This document shows, in pieces, positions 32,880 to 42,420 of a stretch of 64,000 nt of DNA. Position 1 is the first letter of the stretch, and each line of letters begins with the position of its first letter. Location of the stretch: the NCBI GenBank assembly GCA_016271365.2, contig JADMNL010000022.1, forward strand, positions 219,394,501 to 219,458,500, given 5' to 3'. The notes under the pieces are model-generated. The model was given only the letters and a program-made list of their open reading frames with translations. It was not told where the DNA came from and did no database searches. This DNA is from Neoceratodus forsteri (lineage: Eukaryota; Chordata; Ceratodontiformes; Ceratodontidae). A program made the position numbers and the translations under genes.

Positions 32880-33852
32880 CTTTCCACTAGAAAGACTTAT
32901 TCTTCCAAGTGGAAAAGATTCTCCATTTGGTGTCAAGGCAAGGACCTGGATCACAACCAAGCCACTTTACCTATTGCTCTGGATTATTTAACACATCTCC
33001 ATTCTTCTGGCTTAAATGCCTCCACTGTGAGAGTGCATATGGCAGCTGTTTCAGCTTATTTGTCTGCAGGTTAGAGGTTCTCACTAGCCTCTAGCCCAGT
33101 ATTTAGAAAATTTGTTTAAGGGACTGCTGCATTTTCATCCTCCACATAGGGAACCAACCCCTATGTGGGACCTTAACATTTGCATTGCCAAGTTCATACA
33201 GCCTCCCTTTGAACCCATGTCTTCGGAAGACCTGAAATATGTGACTTGGAAGACAGTATTCTTAGTGGCCATGACTTCTGCCAGAAGGATCAGTGAGCTT
33301 CAGGCCTTGTCTACAGAACCTGGTTACATTGCCTTCCATAGGGATAAAGTTGTCCTGAGGACTAACAGAAAATTCCTACCTAAGATGGTATCAGAGTTCC
33401 ACCTTAACCAGTTCACCACGCTACCTGTCTTTTTCACCTGATCACTCTACTCCAGGTTAACGCAGATTGCATAGCCTAGATGTTAAAAGGGCAATTAGCT
33501 ACTACCTTGACCACACAAAGACTCATAGACAGGCTCAATCTCAGCTCTTCCTTATCTATGGAGAGGTGGGGAAAGGGAAACCAGCCACAAAAAGATCCAT
33601 TGCAAGATGGATCATAGCCTGTATTCAGTTCTGCTACAGCAAAGTAGGCAAGCAGTAACCTGCAGGCCCCAAGGTCCACTCTACTAGGGGCACAGCAGCC
33701 TCTTTAGCAGCTGCTAGGGATATCCCCCTGATATATGCAAAGCAACTACTTGGAAAACAGTCCATACCTTCACCAAGCTTTATTGCTTGGATGTTCAGGC
33801 CAGAGGAGATGCCAGGTTTGGCACAGCAGTCCTGCAGAGTTTGTTTCCTAGG
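32880..33852 (+). pseudogene. DIRS copy 5 tyrosine recombinase
   Basis: The catalytic part is at 33112-33441 (KTVFLVAMTSARRISELQAL, first Arg retained; KVVLRTNRKFLPKMVSEFHLNQF) and 33467-33658 (LDVKRAISYYLDHTKTH, ATKRSIARWIIACIQFCY). HSTRGTAAS follows in another frame near 33675-33705, and TFTKLYCLDVQ near 33765-33800 with the final Tyr. At least three frame breaks. Confidence 0.9.
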
Positions 33853-33892
33853 TAGGTTCTACCCACCTCCAAAGGTACTGCTTGGGTAGACT

Positions 33893-33990
33893 GCATAAGT
33901 CAGAATATAGTAAGATTTCCTGGGGTTTGAAGAAAAAAATACTCACAATAGTAATCTTGTTTCTTCCAAGGGAATCTTACTGTATTCTGA
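33893..33990 (+). repeat. DIRS copy 5 internal complementary region
   Basis: The second half (ATACTCACAATAGTAATCTTGTTTCTTCCAAGGGAATCTTACTGTATTC) is the reverse complement of 34352-34410. The first half (TAGTAAGATTTCCTGGGGTTTGAAG) would match the lost left end. Confidence 0.9.
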
Positions 33991-34239
33991 GTACCTTCCC
34001 TCCCTTCCTCCCCTTCTATGAACCCAGGGTCACTGCACTCCAGCTGTACTAGTGTATTACCCACAGGTTTGTATGTTTTTCTTTTGGGCGTCTGTGACCT
34101 GAGTCTTAGTGGTACCAGTTCAAACCTTTAAGAGGACAAAAAATGTTTTTTTATTAAAACAGGGGATTAGTTATTAATAGTAGTTGTACTTAGATAAGTT
34201 TTGGTGCATGCTTCATAAGAATTTGATGGTTTAGAACTG

Positions 34240-34417
34240 TTTACCAGGGACAGTGGTTTGAAAACCGAGCTCGAGCCTAGCATTCCATCATTTGCAGAGG
34301 TTCTATTAACCATTTCAACTCCAGGGCTGTCCTGTGGTGAGACCATACTGCATAAGTCAGAATACTGTAAGATTCCCTTAGAAGAAACAAGATTATTATG
34401 GTGAGTAATTTTTTCTT
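34240..34417 (+). repeat. DIRS copy 5 right terminal repeat
   Basis: Aligns with the right ITRs of copies 2 and 3 (GAGCTCGAGC, GCATAAGTCAGAATACTGTAAGA) and has the common ending. No left partner remains. Confidence 0.85.
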
Positions 34418-34636
34418 GTCGGTTGTTCGGCAGCCATTGCTGTGGATAGTATTTTCTAGGGTCAGGTTTATGAGAGAGCTGTTTCTGTTTCTGGTGCCTT
34501 GATTGCCACCACCGTCTTCTTTCTCCTGTCCATCGATTTTTGTAAGCTCCTTTCTGGATGATTATCTATGTTATAGTGCTGTTCTGGTGATTTAGGAGCT
34601 TTGTTTATTTGATACGGGGTCAGAGCCCATTATAGC
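34418..34636. other. Unassigned short spacer
   Basis: Nothing recognisable. Confidence 0.3.
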
Positions 34637-34812
34637 ATGGTACTTCTTCTTCATTACTGGAACCGGAAGTCAGGAATAAGAATTTTCCATTTAAACTCCC
34701 GCCAGGTGGGGAATGCAGTGACCTTCCAGATATCTCTCAGTAGTGTGTTCCAATCTAGATCAGGGAGGGGTTCTCCCATCTCTGACTCCCATTTTTCTCT
34801 AATGCCTACAAA
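34637..34812 (-). pseudogene. L1-type ORF2 fragment (copy c)
   Basis: A minus-strand frame reads IREKWESEMGEPLPDLDW and then WREFKWKILIPDFRF, the region before the terminal Cys motif of L1-clade ORF2. It abuts DIRS-B copy 6 at about 34813. Too short for family placement. Confidence 0.65.
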
Positions 34813-35470
34813 ATGGGGTTACTGGCAGACTGTAGGGCACTGCAGGCCTTCAGGGGTTGGTTGATCCAAATCAGGACAGACAATACCACCACCATTTACT
34901 GCATCAGCAAACAGGGATGCACTGCTGTGTACAGAGGCAATGAAGATCGGGAACCTGGCATACAAGCTAGAAGTGCATCTGTCTGCAGTGTACCTAATAG
35001 GAAAGGACAATGTCCTCACAGATTCCTAAGCAGAATCAGGCAAGGCAACCATGAATGGACCCTTTAACAAGCAAGCAAGTGCCTGCAACAGTGTTCAGAA
35101 GGTGGGGCACACCAGAGGTGGATCTATTTGCCTCTTGATGAAACTACCAGCTCCCACTCTTCTGTAGCAGGCCCCCATCAGTGGGGGATGGTCCCAGCAG
35201 ATGCGCTGGTCTGTTGAACAGGGAGATTGTTTTACATATTTCCTCCTTTCCCTCTACTGCTGAGAGTGCTGGTAAAGCTCAGAAGGGAACCTGCAAAGAT
35301 GATCCTGATAGCTCCAGCCTGGGCCAGGCAGACCTGGTATTCTGTACTCCTGGTCCTGTCAATCAAACCTCCTTTCACTCTTCCTCGGAGATTCAACCTA
35401 CTGCCCTTGCCACAGGGTAGGATAACATTTCCTGACCCCAGCACTCTGTGCCTCAGGACCTGGTATTTGA
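34813..35470 (+). pseudogene. DIRS-B copy 6 RNase H and methyltransferase-like domain
   Basis: It starts in the middle of RNase H: IQIRTDNTTTIYCISKQGC (about 34865-34920) and a broken VYLIGKDNVLTD (about 34985-35020). The next domain has TPEVDLF (about 35110-35130), VLHIFPPFPLLLRVLVKLRREPAKMILIAPAWARQTWYSVLL (frame 35227-35478). The DNA before 34813 is L1-like, so the 5' half was lost by a deletion or recombination. Confidence 0.85.
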
Positions 35471-35559
35471 GGAGTTAGAATACTCTGGCTTAAACCTCTC
35501 AAAAGAGGATTAGAAAATCTCCAGAAAGCCAACCACAAAGAAAACATATACCTAAAAGT

Positions 35560-36506
35560 GGAAAAGGTTTTCCCGGTGGTGCTGTTCCAGGTGAATCAGT
35601 CCCCTCCAGGCCAGTCTGTCCTGCATACTGGATTACCTGGTGCACCTACAGTCCTTGGGCTTTTACCCTTCTACCCTTAAGGTGCATCTTGCAGCAGTCT
35701 CAGACTATGCTTCGAATGGCAGGGGGAGGTCAGTAGTCTCTTTGACTATTTTCAAAAGGTTCTTTAAGGGTCTGATCCACATGAACCCTCCTTTTAAAGA
35801 TCCAGTCCCTCCCTGGGACTTAATCCTAGGTATTGCCCAGCTCATGGATGTTCCCTTCGAACCTATGACAGCTGCTGCTCTGAAATATGTTACCTGGAAA
35901 ACAGTTTTCATGGTGGCCTTTAGGTCAGCCAGGCGAGTGAGCGAGCTCCAAGCTCTATGCACACATCCTAACTACATTTCCTTCCACAAAGATAAGGTAG
36001 TTTTGAGGACCAACAGGAAATTTCTCCCTAAAGTGGTTTCAGAGTTTCACCTCAATCAATTTATCATACTTCCTGTGTTTTTTTCACTGAAAAATCCACA
36101 CCAGCGGAGCAGAGGCTCCATTCCCTGGATGTTAAAAGAGCTTTAATCTACTGCTTGGACTGCACTAAGGATGTCAGGTTCACTTCAGCACAACTGTTTG
36201 TTACCTATGGAGAAAGAGGCCAAGGCAAGCCAGCTTCCAGGAGGACCATTGCTTGCTGGATAGTGGCATGCATATAGTTCTGTTATGGCAAAGCCAGCAA
36301 ATGTCCACCTGAAAGCCTAAGGGCCCACTCCACAAGGGTCTCCTTGGCCTTTGTGGCAACCAGAGGTGTCTCCATTCAGGACATTTGAAAAACAGCTACA
36401 TGGAAATCAGTATGCACCTTTATAAAGCTCTACTGTCTGGACATTCCATCCAGAAGGGATGCCAGTTTTAGCATTGCTGTCTTGCAGAACCTTTTCCCCA
36501 AATAGG
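35560..36506 (+). pseudogene. DIRS-B copy 6 tyrosine recombinase
   Basis: The 168-residue frame at 35640-36146 has the N-terminal HLQSLGFYPSTLKVHLAAVSDYA and the catalytic ALKYVTWKTVFMVAFRSARRVSELQAL (first Arg kept) and KVVLRTNRKFLPKVVSEFHLNQF. Downstream frames carry AHSTR (box II, about 36328-36345) and FIKLYCLDI (about 36418-36445). Stops lie at about 36150, 36270 and 36390. Confidence 0.9.
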
Positions 36507-36546
36507 TTCTGTACCCAGCCTCCCAAGGTACTGCTATGGAGTCTGC

Positions 36547-36648
36547 GCTTGTCAAGCCATAGTGAGGGATTCCAGGGGTTTGAGGAAACAATTACTTACC
36601 GTAGTGATGTTATTTCTTCCTAAGGGATCCTTCACTGTGCTTGACAAT
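36547..36648 (+). repeat. DIRS-B copy 6 internal complementary region
   Basis: The second half is the reverse complement of 52613-52665 (AAGCATAGTGAGGGAT...GAAGAAA...ACATTACTACAGTGAGTAAT, with small differences). The first half is the reverse complement of the DIRS-B left end at 19469-19500. Confidence 0.9.
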
Positions 36649-36796
36649 CCCTTCCCTACCTCCCCTTCGAGAACATGGAAAAGTTTCTCTCAACACAGGG
36701 GTCAACCTTGACCTTTTTTTGCAATATCCAGCTTGGCTAGTGAACCAGAGATTGCACTAACCCGCAGAAGTTTGCAGTAGCCCGCAGTCAGTATGG

Positions 36797-37133
36797 TTAA
36801 CAGTGATTTCTTAAACGAAAGGCAAATAGAATCACATTTCTCCTGCCAACAGTCTGGACACCTGCCAACTGCACTGTGTCTTTAACTGTAAACCGCACAT
36901 ATACTATCTCAGCTTCTGTGACTGAAGAGTCAGTGGTTCTGTCACTGATGACTGAAACTAACTTTGTTCCCATATTTTTTTTCTCGTAGCACCATGTGTT
37001 CAACCTCGACTACAGTACAAGTCACATTAAACTGTTCCATCAAATCACTGGTGTAGCATTTTTTTTTTGTGATTCTACTGCAGTGGCAACTTGAATTGTT
37101 GAAGCTTTTAATTCTTTTCCAACCATTCTTCAC
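36797..37133 (-). pseudogene. hAT terminal open frames, possible transposase remnant
   Basis: Two overlapping minus-strand frames (36797-37003 and 36942-37133) share a VEVEHMVLREKKYGNK word in different frames, suggesting one damaged coding piece. The C-terminal hAT dimerisation motif is not recognisable, so this remains weak. Confidence 0.35.
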
Positions 37134-37211
37134 TGCCTAGTCAACTCGCTTGTACCTGTTTAGTGATATGGCAGTAGCTGTTTTGCAGTGTTTATGCAAT
37201 GCATTTTCATG

Positions 37212-37314
37212 GCATTGTTTATAAATATCACAGCATTCCTTAAGAGCATTGTTTATAAATATCACAGCATTCCTTAAGAGCATTGTTTATAAATATCACA
37301 GCATTCCTTAAGAG
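37212..37314 (+). repeat. Tandem repeat, 34-bp unit, three copies
   Basis: GCATTGTTTATAAATATCAC plus AGCATTCCTTAAGA repeated three times without a difference, followed by a partial unit. It lies inside the hAT. Confidence 0.97.
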
Positions 37315-37489
37315 TTGTTTAGTCTGCTTTCTGAAATGAAACTCATAAGCACTCAGCTGAAAATAAAGCTTATAGTCCTAACAGCTAGTTGCAAACCAAT
37401 ACTAACCTTTTACTAATTCATTGAATTAAACACTGCACGGATTAGGAAACTCATTGAACAATGCTACACCAGTGAGTTGAGGGAACAGT

Positions 37490-38037
37490 TTAATGTGACT
37501 TGTACTGTACATAGAGGATAAAGTTGCAGGCATATTTGTCCTTCTGATATGCTGAACCGATATCTAGCCCTTTCATATCATCAAGGCTGCACATCCACAC
37601 AAAGTCTGTGAAAGGACATCCTTTCTTAGCAATTGCATGGCATGTGCAAAGCAGTTTATCCAGACGATTAAGCATTGCTTCATTCACGTTCTTCAGCCTT
37701 CCCTCTGCATTACTTGTCCCTGGAGTAGCAGTGCTGGCATCCTCCTGTTCCTTTGCCCTAGCATGAGTTTCACTGATATTAAGCAACGAGACAGAGTCAA
37801 GCCAGAAGTTATCTGTACCGAAGTTAAAATTATTGTTATTGCCCGCCTTACCCAACTGTATTTCATGTCTGATACACAAATGGCAGAACATCGGATCTTT
37901 TGCACCATCATACCCCAACGGTCATATTTTTCTAGCTTTGTCTTTTCATTCTCATGATCTTTTATTTGTTTATCTTCATCAGCATGCTTTCTATTAATGT
38001 CAGCTGGGTTACTGAAGTCTTTAATATATTTGCACAT
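37490..38037 (-). pseudogene. hAT transposase, N-terminal part
   Basis: Minus-strand frames (38037-37920, then 37918-37490) read LEKYDRWGYDG-type start, a zinc-finger-like MFCHLCIRHEIQLGK, NFNFGTDNFWLDSVSLLNISETHARAKEQ, and IAKKGCPFTDFVWMCSLDDMKGLDIGSAYQ. The last word (GxPFTDFxWxCSLDxxKGLxxGxxY) is characteristic of hAT-derived proteins of the ZNF862/KRAB-hAT-like kind. The first two Cys (FCHLC) and His fit a TTF/BED-type finger. The RNase H-like catalytic domain and dimerisation domain are not found downstream, so it cannot transpose by itself. Confidence 0.8.
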
Positions 38038-38074
38038 TTCCAGATTTGTAGTTAATAAAGATGTGTCATAAAAG

Positions 38075-38099
38075 GTGTGTGTGTGTGTGTGTGTGTGTC
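38075..38099. repeat. (GT)n microsatellite
   Basis: About twelve GT units. Confidence 0.97.
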
Positions 38100-38227
38100 T
38101 TTTTCTTCCCTTTTCCCACCCTGGCTACAGATCCAACAGATGCTCGATTGTCCAAGTTCTATTAAAAAATGGTCACCCCCCCAAAAAAAAAATGAAGGAT
38201 AAATTCAACAGCATCAACCCATACTGT

Positions 38228-38410
38228 TATTTATTTATTTTGATTCTTTGGCAGTGAGGTAACTCCCATTGGGCACAAGACCCATTTACAGGGGTGGCCC
38301 AGGAACACAGGGAGGTTAAGTGACTTGCTTAGGGTCCCCAGTATGCAAGTGAAGGCTGGGGGAATTTAAACCCAGATCTGCTGGATGTACAAAGCCCATT
38401 CACAACCTGT
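38228..38410 (+). mobile_element. SINE/LINE tail with MIR/L2-like core
   Basis: The word GAGGTTAAGTGACTTGCTTA with following AGGGTCCCCAGTATGCAAGTG and TTTAAACCCAGATCTG matches the conserved 3' core shared by MIR, L2 and related SINEs. TTTATTTATTTTGATT precedes it. No tRNA head seen. Confidence 0.65.
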
Positions 38411-38429
38411 TGCTGTCTCTTTAAACATT

Positions 38430-38605
38430 CTCCAGTTTTCCTTTCCATGACAGTCATGTATTCTGATATGCTTTGACCACTTTTTTGATAATTGAACTAT
38501 CAGTACTTGTGGTATCCAGGATACCACAAGTACTGATAGTTCATTATCAAAAAAGTGGTCAAAGCATATCAGAATACATGGCTGTCATGGAAAGGAAAAC
38601 TGGAG
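38430..38605. repeat. Near-perfect 87-bp inverted repeat (hairpin 1)
   Basis: The arms 38430-38516 and 38519-38605 pair with one mismatch (T against C near 38454) and one single-base bulge, around a 2-nt centre. It starts CTCCAGTTTTCC and ends GGAAAACTGGAG. Confidence 0.97.
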
Positions 38606-38674
38606 AGGTAAAGGGAACACAATGTAATATTGAGGATACCGTACCTTCAATACTACATTGTGTTCCCTTTACCT
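38606..38674. repeat. 34-bp inverted repeat (hairpin 2), directly abutting hairpin 1
   Basis: The arms start AGGTAAAGGGAACACAATGT and end in its complement, with about three mismatches and no spacer longer than 2 nt. Confidence 0.93.
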
Positions 38675-39600
38675 CATGAGCTACTGCTGTTTCTTTTCAA
38701 ATGTCTAAGACATCACATTCCACAATTTCAGACACACCATTCCATGCTATTTATTCCAATGGCCTGTAAAGGTGTAGCTAATATCATGGAATGTTCAGGT
38801 TGGTAGTATAAAAAATAACAGCAGCAGCTGCTGAGGACTTAGGAGAGAAATCATCAACACAGTGACAAGGGCAATAAAAATGTGAAAACTAATTTGAAAA
38901 AGTGGGTCTAAAACATATGAGAATATAGGAAAAAGGAACCCACTATAGCATATAACGGTGTAAAATCTGTTACCTATCATGGTAGTAAATGACCATACTT
39001 AAAATTCAGAGTTGAAAAGATTAGGTTGATTTACTGCTAATGGTCTTAATGGCCATACTTTACACATCCTGGACAGACTGGTTTTACCAACAAAGACCTG
39101 TAACTAGTGACAGCAGAACTTTTTTTGTAACCTGGACATGCATGCAACAGTGAATGATTTGATACAATCAGTTTTAATACTATCTGAGCACTCAAAATGG
39201 CCCAGAAATGGAACTACAGTTAATCAAAACCAGATAACCCGATAAGGACCCTGAAAACCGGATTATCCAGTCTACAACTTGACAGGTGGCGACCCTAGTT
39301 CAACTGTGCTGCTATTGGACACAGTCATACATCTGCCTGCCACGTGTATGGAGCTAAACAAGGAAAGGAAAAGGAGAAAGGATCTTTACCAGCAAAAAAT
39401 AAAAGCAGTAGTTGGTATAAAATTAAACAGTTTGTAAATGCACTACACAGAGACATCTATTTTTTTCATTTCACTAATGCTAAGGCAGCACATAGTTAAA
39501 TCTCCATGAACAGGACCTGGCTTTAAATCAGTTATATTTATGGAGTTGCTTGTTTATTTATTTGATACCCAGTTTAAGAATGGAACTGCAGCTTTCCACA
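38675..39600. other. AT-rich interior of the hAT
   Basis: No coding motif on either strand. A CAGCAGCAGCTGCTG palindrome-like word lies near 38818. Confidence 0.4.
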
Positions 39601-39792
39601 GGAGGAATTGCACTAGCCCCAGCCGGGCAAGTAACAGAGATTCTGCACTAGCCCATGACAATCTGCACTAGTACCCGGGCTAGTAAATGAAAGTTAAGGT
39701 CGACCCCTGTCTCAACAGCCTGCTTTTGATGGATTTAAGCATTTCCTGTTGTTTTTGGCTCAAAACTGAAATTCTCATCAGTTTTTTTCCTT

Positions 39793-41697
39793 TGTAACCC
39801 CTAGGTGGCGCTACCCCACAGGCTACTACCCTGCCTGTGTGGCTAGTGGCAGGTTGGGGGCCTAGGTTCAATGACAGGTGCCTCCACCCAAAGGTCAGGG
39901 TTGGTTGTAGTCAGCTTAACCAGGTCACAGCCTCTGGGGCACTATGACCCCCCTTGACTCCCGCTCGTGGCCCACACGATACACAATATGCACCTTCCCA
40001 ACACCCCAAATATGCTTTGTACATACACTTATATTTGGCACTTACCCCCAGAACTGGTTCCTTCAGCTTGACTCTGGGGACCCCCTGTAAAATAAGGTGA
40101 TGCAGTACAAAAGCAATAATGCAATACCTTCAACATAAACTGACACCACAGTCAATGTAAATTGTAGAAAAAAAGTAGATCTGATTTATTCAGGGGAGCT
40201 ATAACAAGGATGGGGCAATCAGGTTAATCGGCTTAAACATATTATAAATAATCACACTACTGTGCATGCACTTAAAGTCCCACTCAGTCACACTCTCTGG
40301 GTACCCAGGAAGGGGGAAAAGGCTAGCCAGGACCATTGCCTAGTGGTGCAGCTGATTGGGGCCCTGTGATGGAAAAAGAACATGCATGCACACACAATTT
40401 GTAATCCAGAGCCGGGAGGGCTCAGTTCGTGAAAAGAAAACACAAAACAATCAGATGACACACTTTTGATTTAAGAAGAGTTGCAGGGAGCTACCCTGAT
40501 AATTACGGTACCCAGGCTGAGCACGGATAAATGTTCTGGATTACCAGAGGAAACGGGGCCCGCACAAGTTGCTTCGACACTGTTCTTGTTCAGACAAAGA
40601 GCAGGGGCTGATCCCCTGGCTGGTCCCTCGTCGATGAATCTTCTCGGTGCAGCAGGGTAGGGAGACAAGGCCCTCATAGCTCGGCCTATCTGCATCAGAC
40701 AACACAGATTCAGTCTGATATTAGCTGGGAAAACAGCTTCCAGCAAACTAGCACACAGTTCACAGCAAGGGGGAAATCAGATCGCAATCCCCATCCAGCA
40801 CATAGCACATTCATATGCAGAAAACTTGTTACTGTACCAGGCCACAGAGTCCTGACAGGCCGATCGCATTCAGCAAAATCTTCGGTCTTCTACAAGCTAA
40901 GCCTGGCCCCAAATTAGCAGCTTGCTTCGTTCTCACAAAATTCGGAATTAGTCTGACCAAAGTCCTCTTCTCCCTCTCAGGGCAGAATTCAGGCTAGCAG
41001 CCAGAAGTCAGGCCTTCCATGGTTCTCCTGCGCCAACCACGCCGCAACAGCCACTCGAACACTCTGAGCTCCTTCTCTCTCAGCTTCCAACACAGATCTG
41101 GCTTGCCAGCAGACAGTTCAGGGGATTTCCCTTAGATCCAAAAGGTCCGATTGGCTGGTTCCTCTGTCAGTCACAACACACTTCCCCTGTTGGTGCAAAA
41201 AGGCACCAACAGTCCAAAACTACATTTTCCATAGTCTGGCACCACACAAGTCCACTCTACAGGCTCCATTTTAGAGTCCCCACGTACTGATTGGTCCAAT
41301 TCGGCAGTTTGGGACCAAAATGGTGGAGCTAACAGAAACAGTCCATGCTGCAAGAAAGGCAGGTTAGGCAAACTACATTTTTACTACTGCTCTAAACAAT
41401 TCTCAGCAATTAGTTACATCTTTCAGCAGGGCTCACTCTACTCAAGTAGCGATGGCAGAAAAGGAGTGATTAGTCAACAGCCCGGGCGGGACTCGGGCAT
41501 AGAAACACACAGTCCCCCCATTTACACTAATTATGACTGCAAGCAGACAGCCCTTAAAGAGACAGTAAATGAAGGCTTTAAAAGTGCTCACTGCAACATC
41601 ATTTAAAATGGCTGTAACGCCGAACACCACCAGGTGATTAGCAATTAGGCAAGATCTGGAAAGGCTTTTTGGTGACCCCCATTTGTAGGGGGTTACA
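39793..41697 (-). repeat. Gypsy-2 3' LTR
   Basis: 1905 bp, TGTAACCCCCTACAAATGGGGG start on the minus strand (41697) and ...GGGGTTACA end at 39793. Direct repeat of 50467-52391. Confidence 0.95.
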
Positions 41698-42420
41698 CCC
41701 TTCCTAGCCTGGAAAAACTTGGCGTCCACATCAAGTAGGTAACCTTACAATAACTGTAATGCAAATCATTATATACATCTATAACACTAGCATATCAGGT
41801 CTATAACTTTTAAGCAGCAGTCAGCATATTAAACTGTTGCTACATACACATGTCCTGTATTTCACAGTACACTACTTTTTATACAGCATTACACATGCTG
41901 CACTGAGTACTTAAACACACATTGCAGTTTGAAATCAGGTTAACACCTCCTGCACATGAAACAACGATAATGGGGACCCTTCCCTATCAGTTACCTCGGG
42001 GCTAGATGGGACGGGGCACCATACCTGGAGGGCAGAACAATTAACCGGCAATTTGCACTTATGCTCAGTTTGGGCAGTGAGCTCTGGGACACATACACCC
42101 CTTTATGGACCACATTGAGAGGCAAATCCACAGGCCTCCCAGGTGAATCATAGCTGAGGAGCACTACTGGCTTTACAGCTTGACCAGTCTTCCTGGGGGG
42201 GGAACAGTCACAGTCTCTGTACCTTTAGTGTCACTCTCTGCACTTTCCTTACTTGCAGGGGGAGTCTCTTTCTGGGCAGAAAAGTTCAGACTTGAGGCAC
42301 TGTCAGCCCCTGGATCTACAAATTCTGGTTCCATAGTACTTAGCTCACATGGAGGGCACTCTGACACTGGAAGGGAATAATCATTACACTCAAAGTACTC
42401 TTTCTGCTCTGGTAGGTCGC
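41698..42420 (-). other. Gypsy-2 3' untranslated part
   Basis: Between the end of pol and the 3' LTR, left of the CR1 insertion. A minus-strand frame (42420-42173) is rich in Ser, Pro and Glu (EPEFVDPGADSASSLNFSAQ) and has no recognised motif; it may be the extreme C-terminus of the polyprotein. No envelope-like membrane segments seen. Confidence 0.5.

Larger units (their letters stand above)
29621..34417 (+). mobile_element. DIRS retrotransposon copy 5, lacking the 5' end
   Basis: It starts inside gag at about 29621 and runs through RT, RNase H, methyltransferase-like domain and recombinase. It has an internal complementary region and a right terminus GGTGAGTAATTTTTTC at about 34417. It is more diverged from copies 1-4 than they are from each other. 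Loss of the left ITR implies a deletion or truncated insertion. Confidence 0.92.
36696..39709 (-). mobile_element. hAT DNA transposon
   Basis: A 3014-bp element with a perfect 8-bp target duplication TCTCAACA (36688-36695 and 39710-39717). Its terminal inverted repeats start CAGGGGTCAACCTT and CAGGGGTCGACCTT, the hAT-type CAGGGGTC end. GCACTAGCC/GCACTAACC-type subterminal words recur on both sides (36755-36785 and 39608-39680). The orientation follows the transposase remnant. It holds an internal tandem repeat, a SINE-like core and two hairpins. Confidence 0.95.

Noticed and set aside
37212..37314. CRISPR-like array
   Set aside because: Three head-to-tail units with no spacers in a eukaryotic transposon; a plain tandem repeat.
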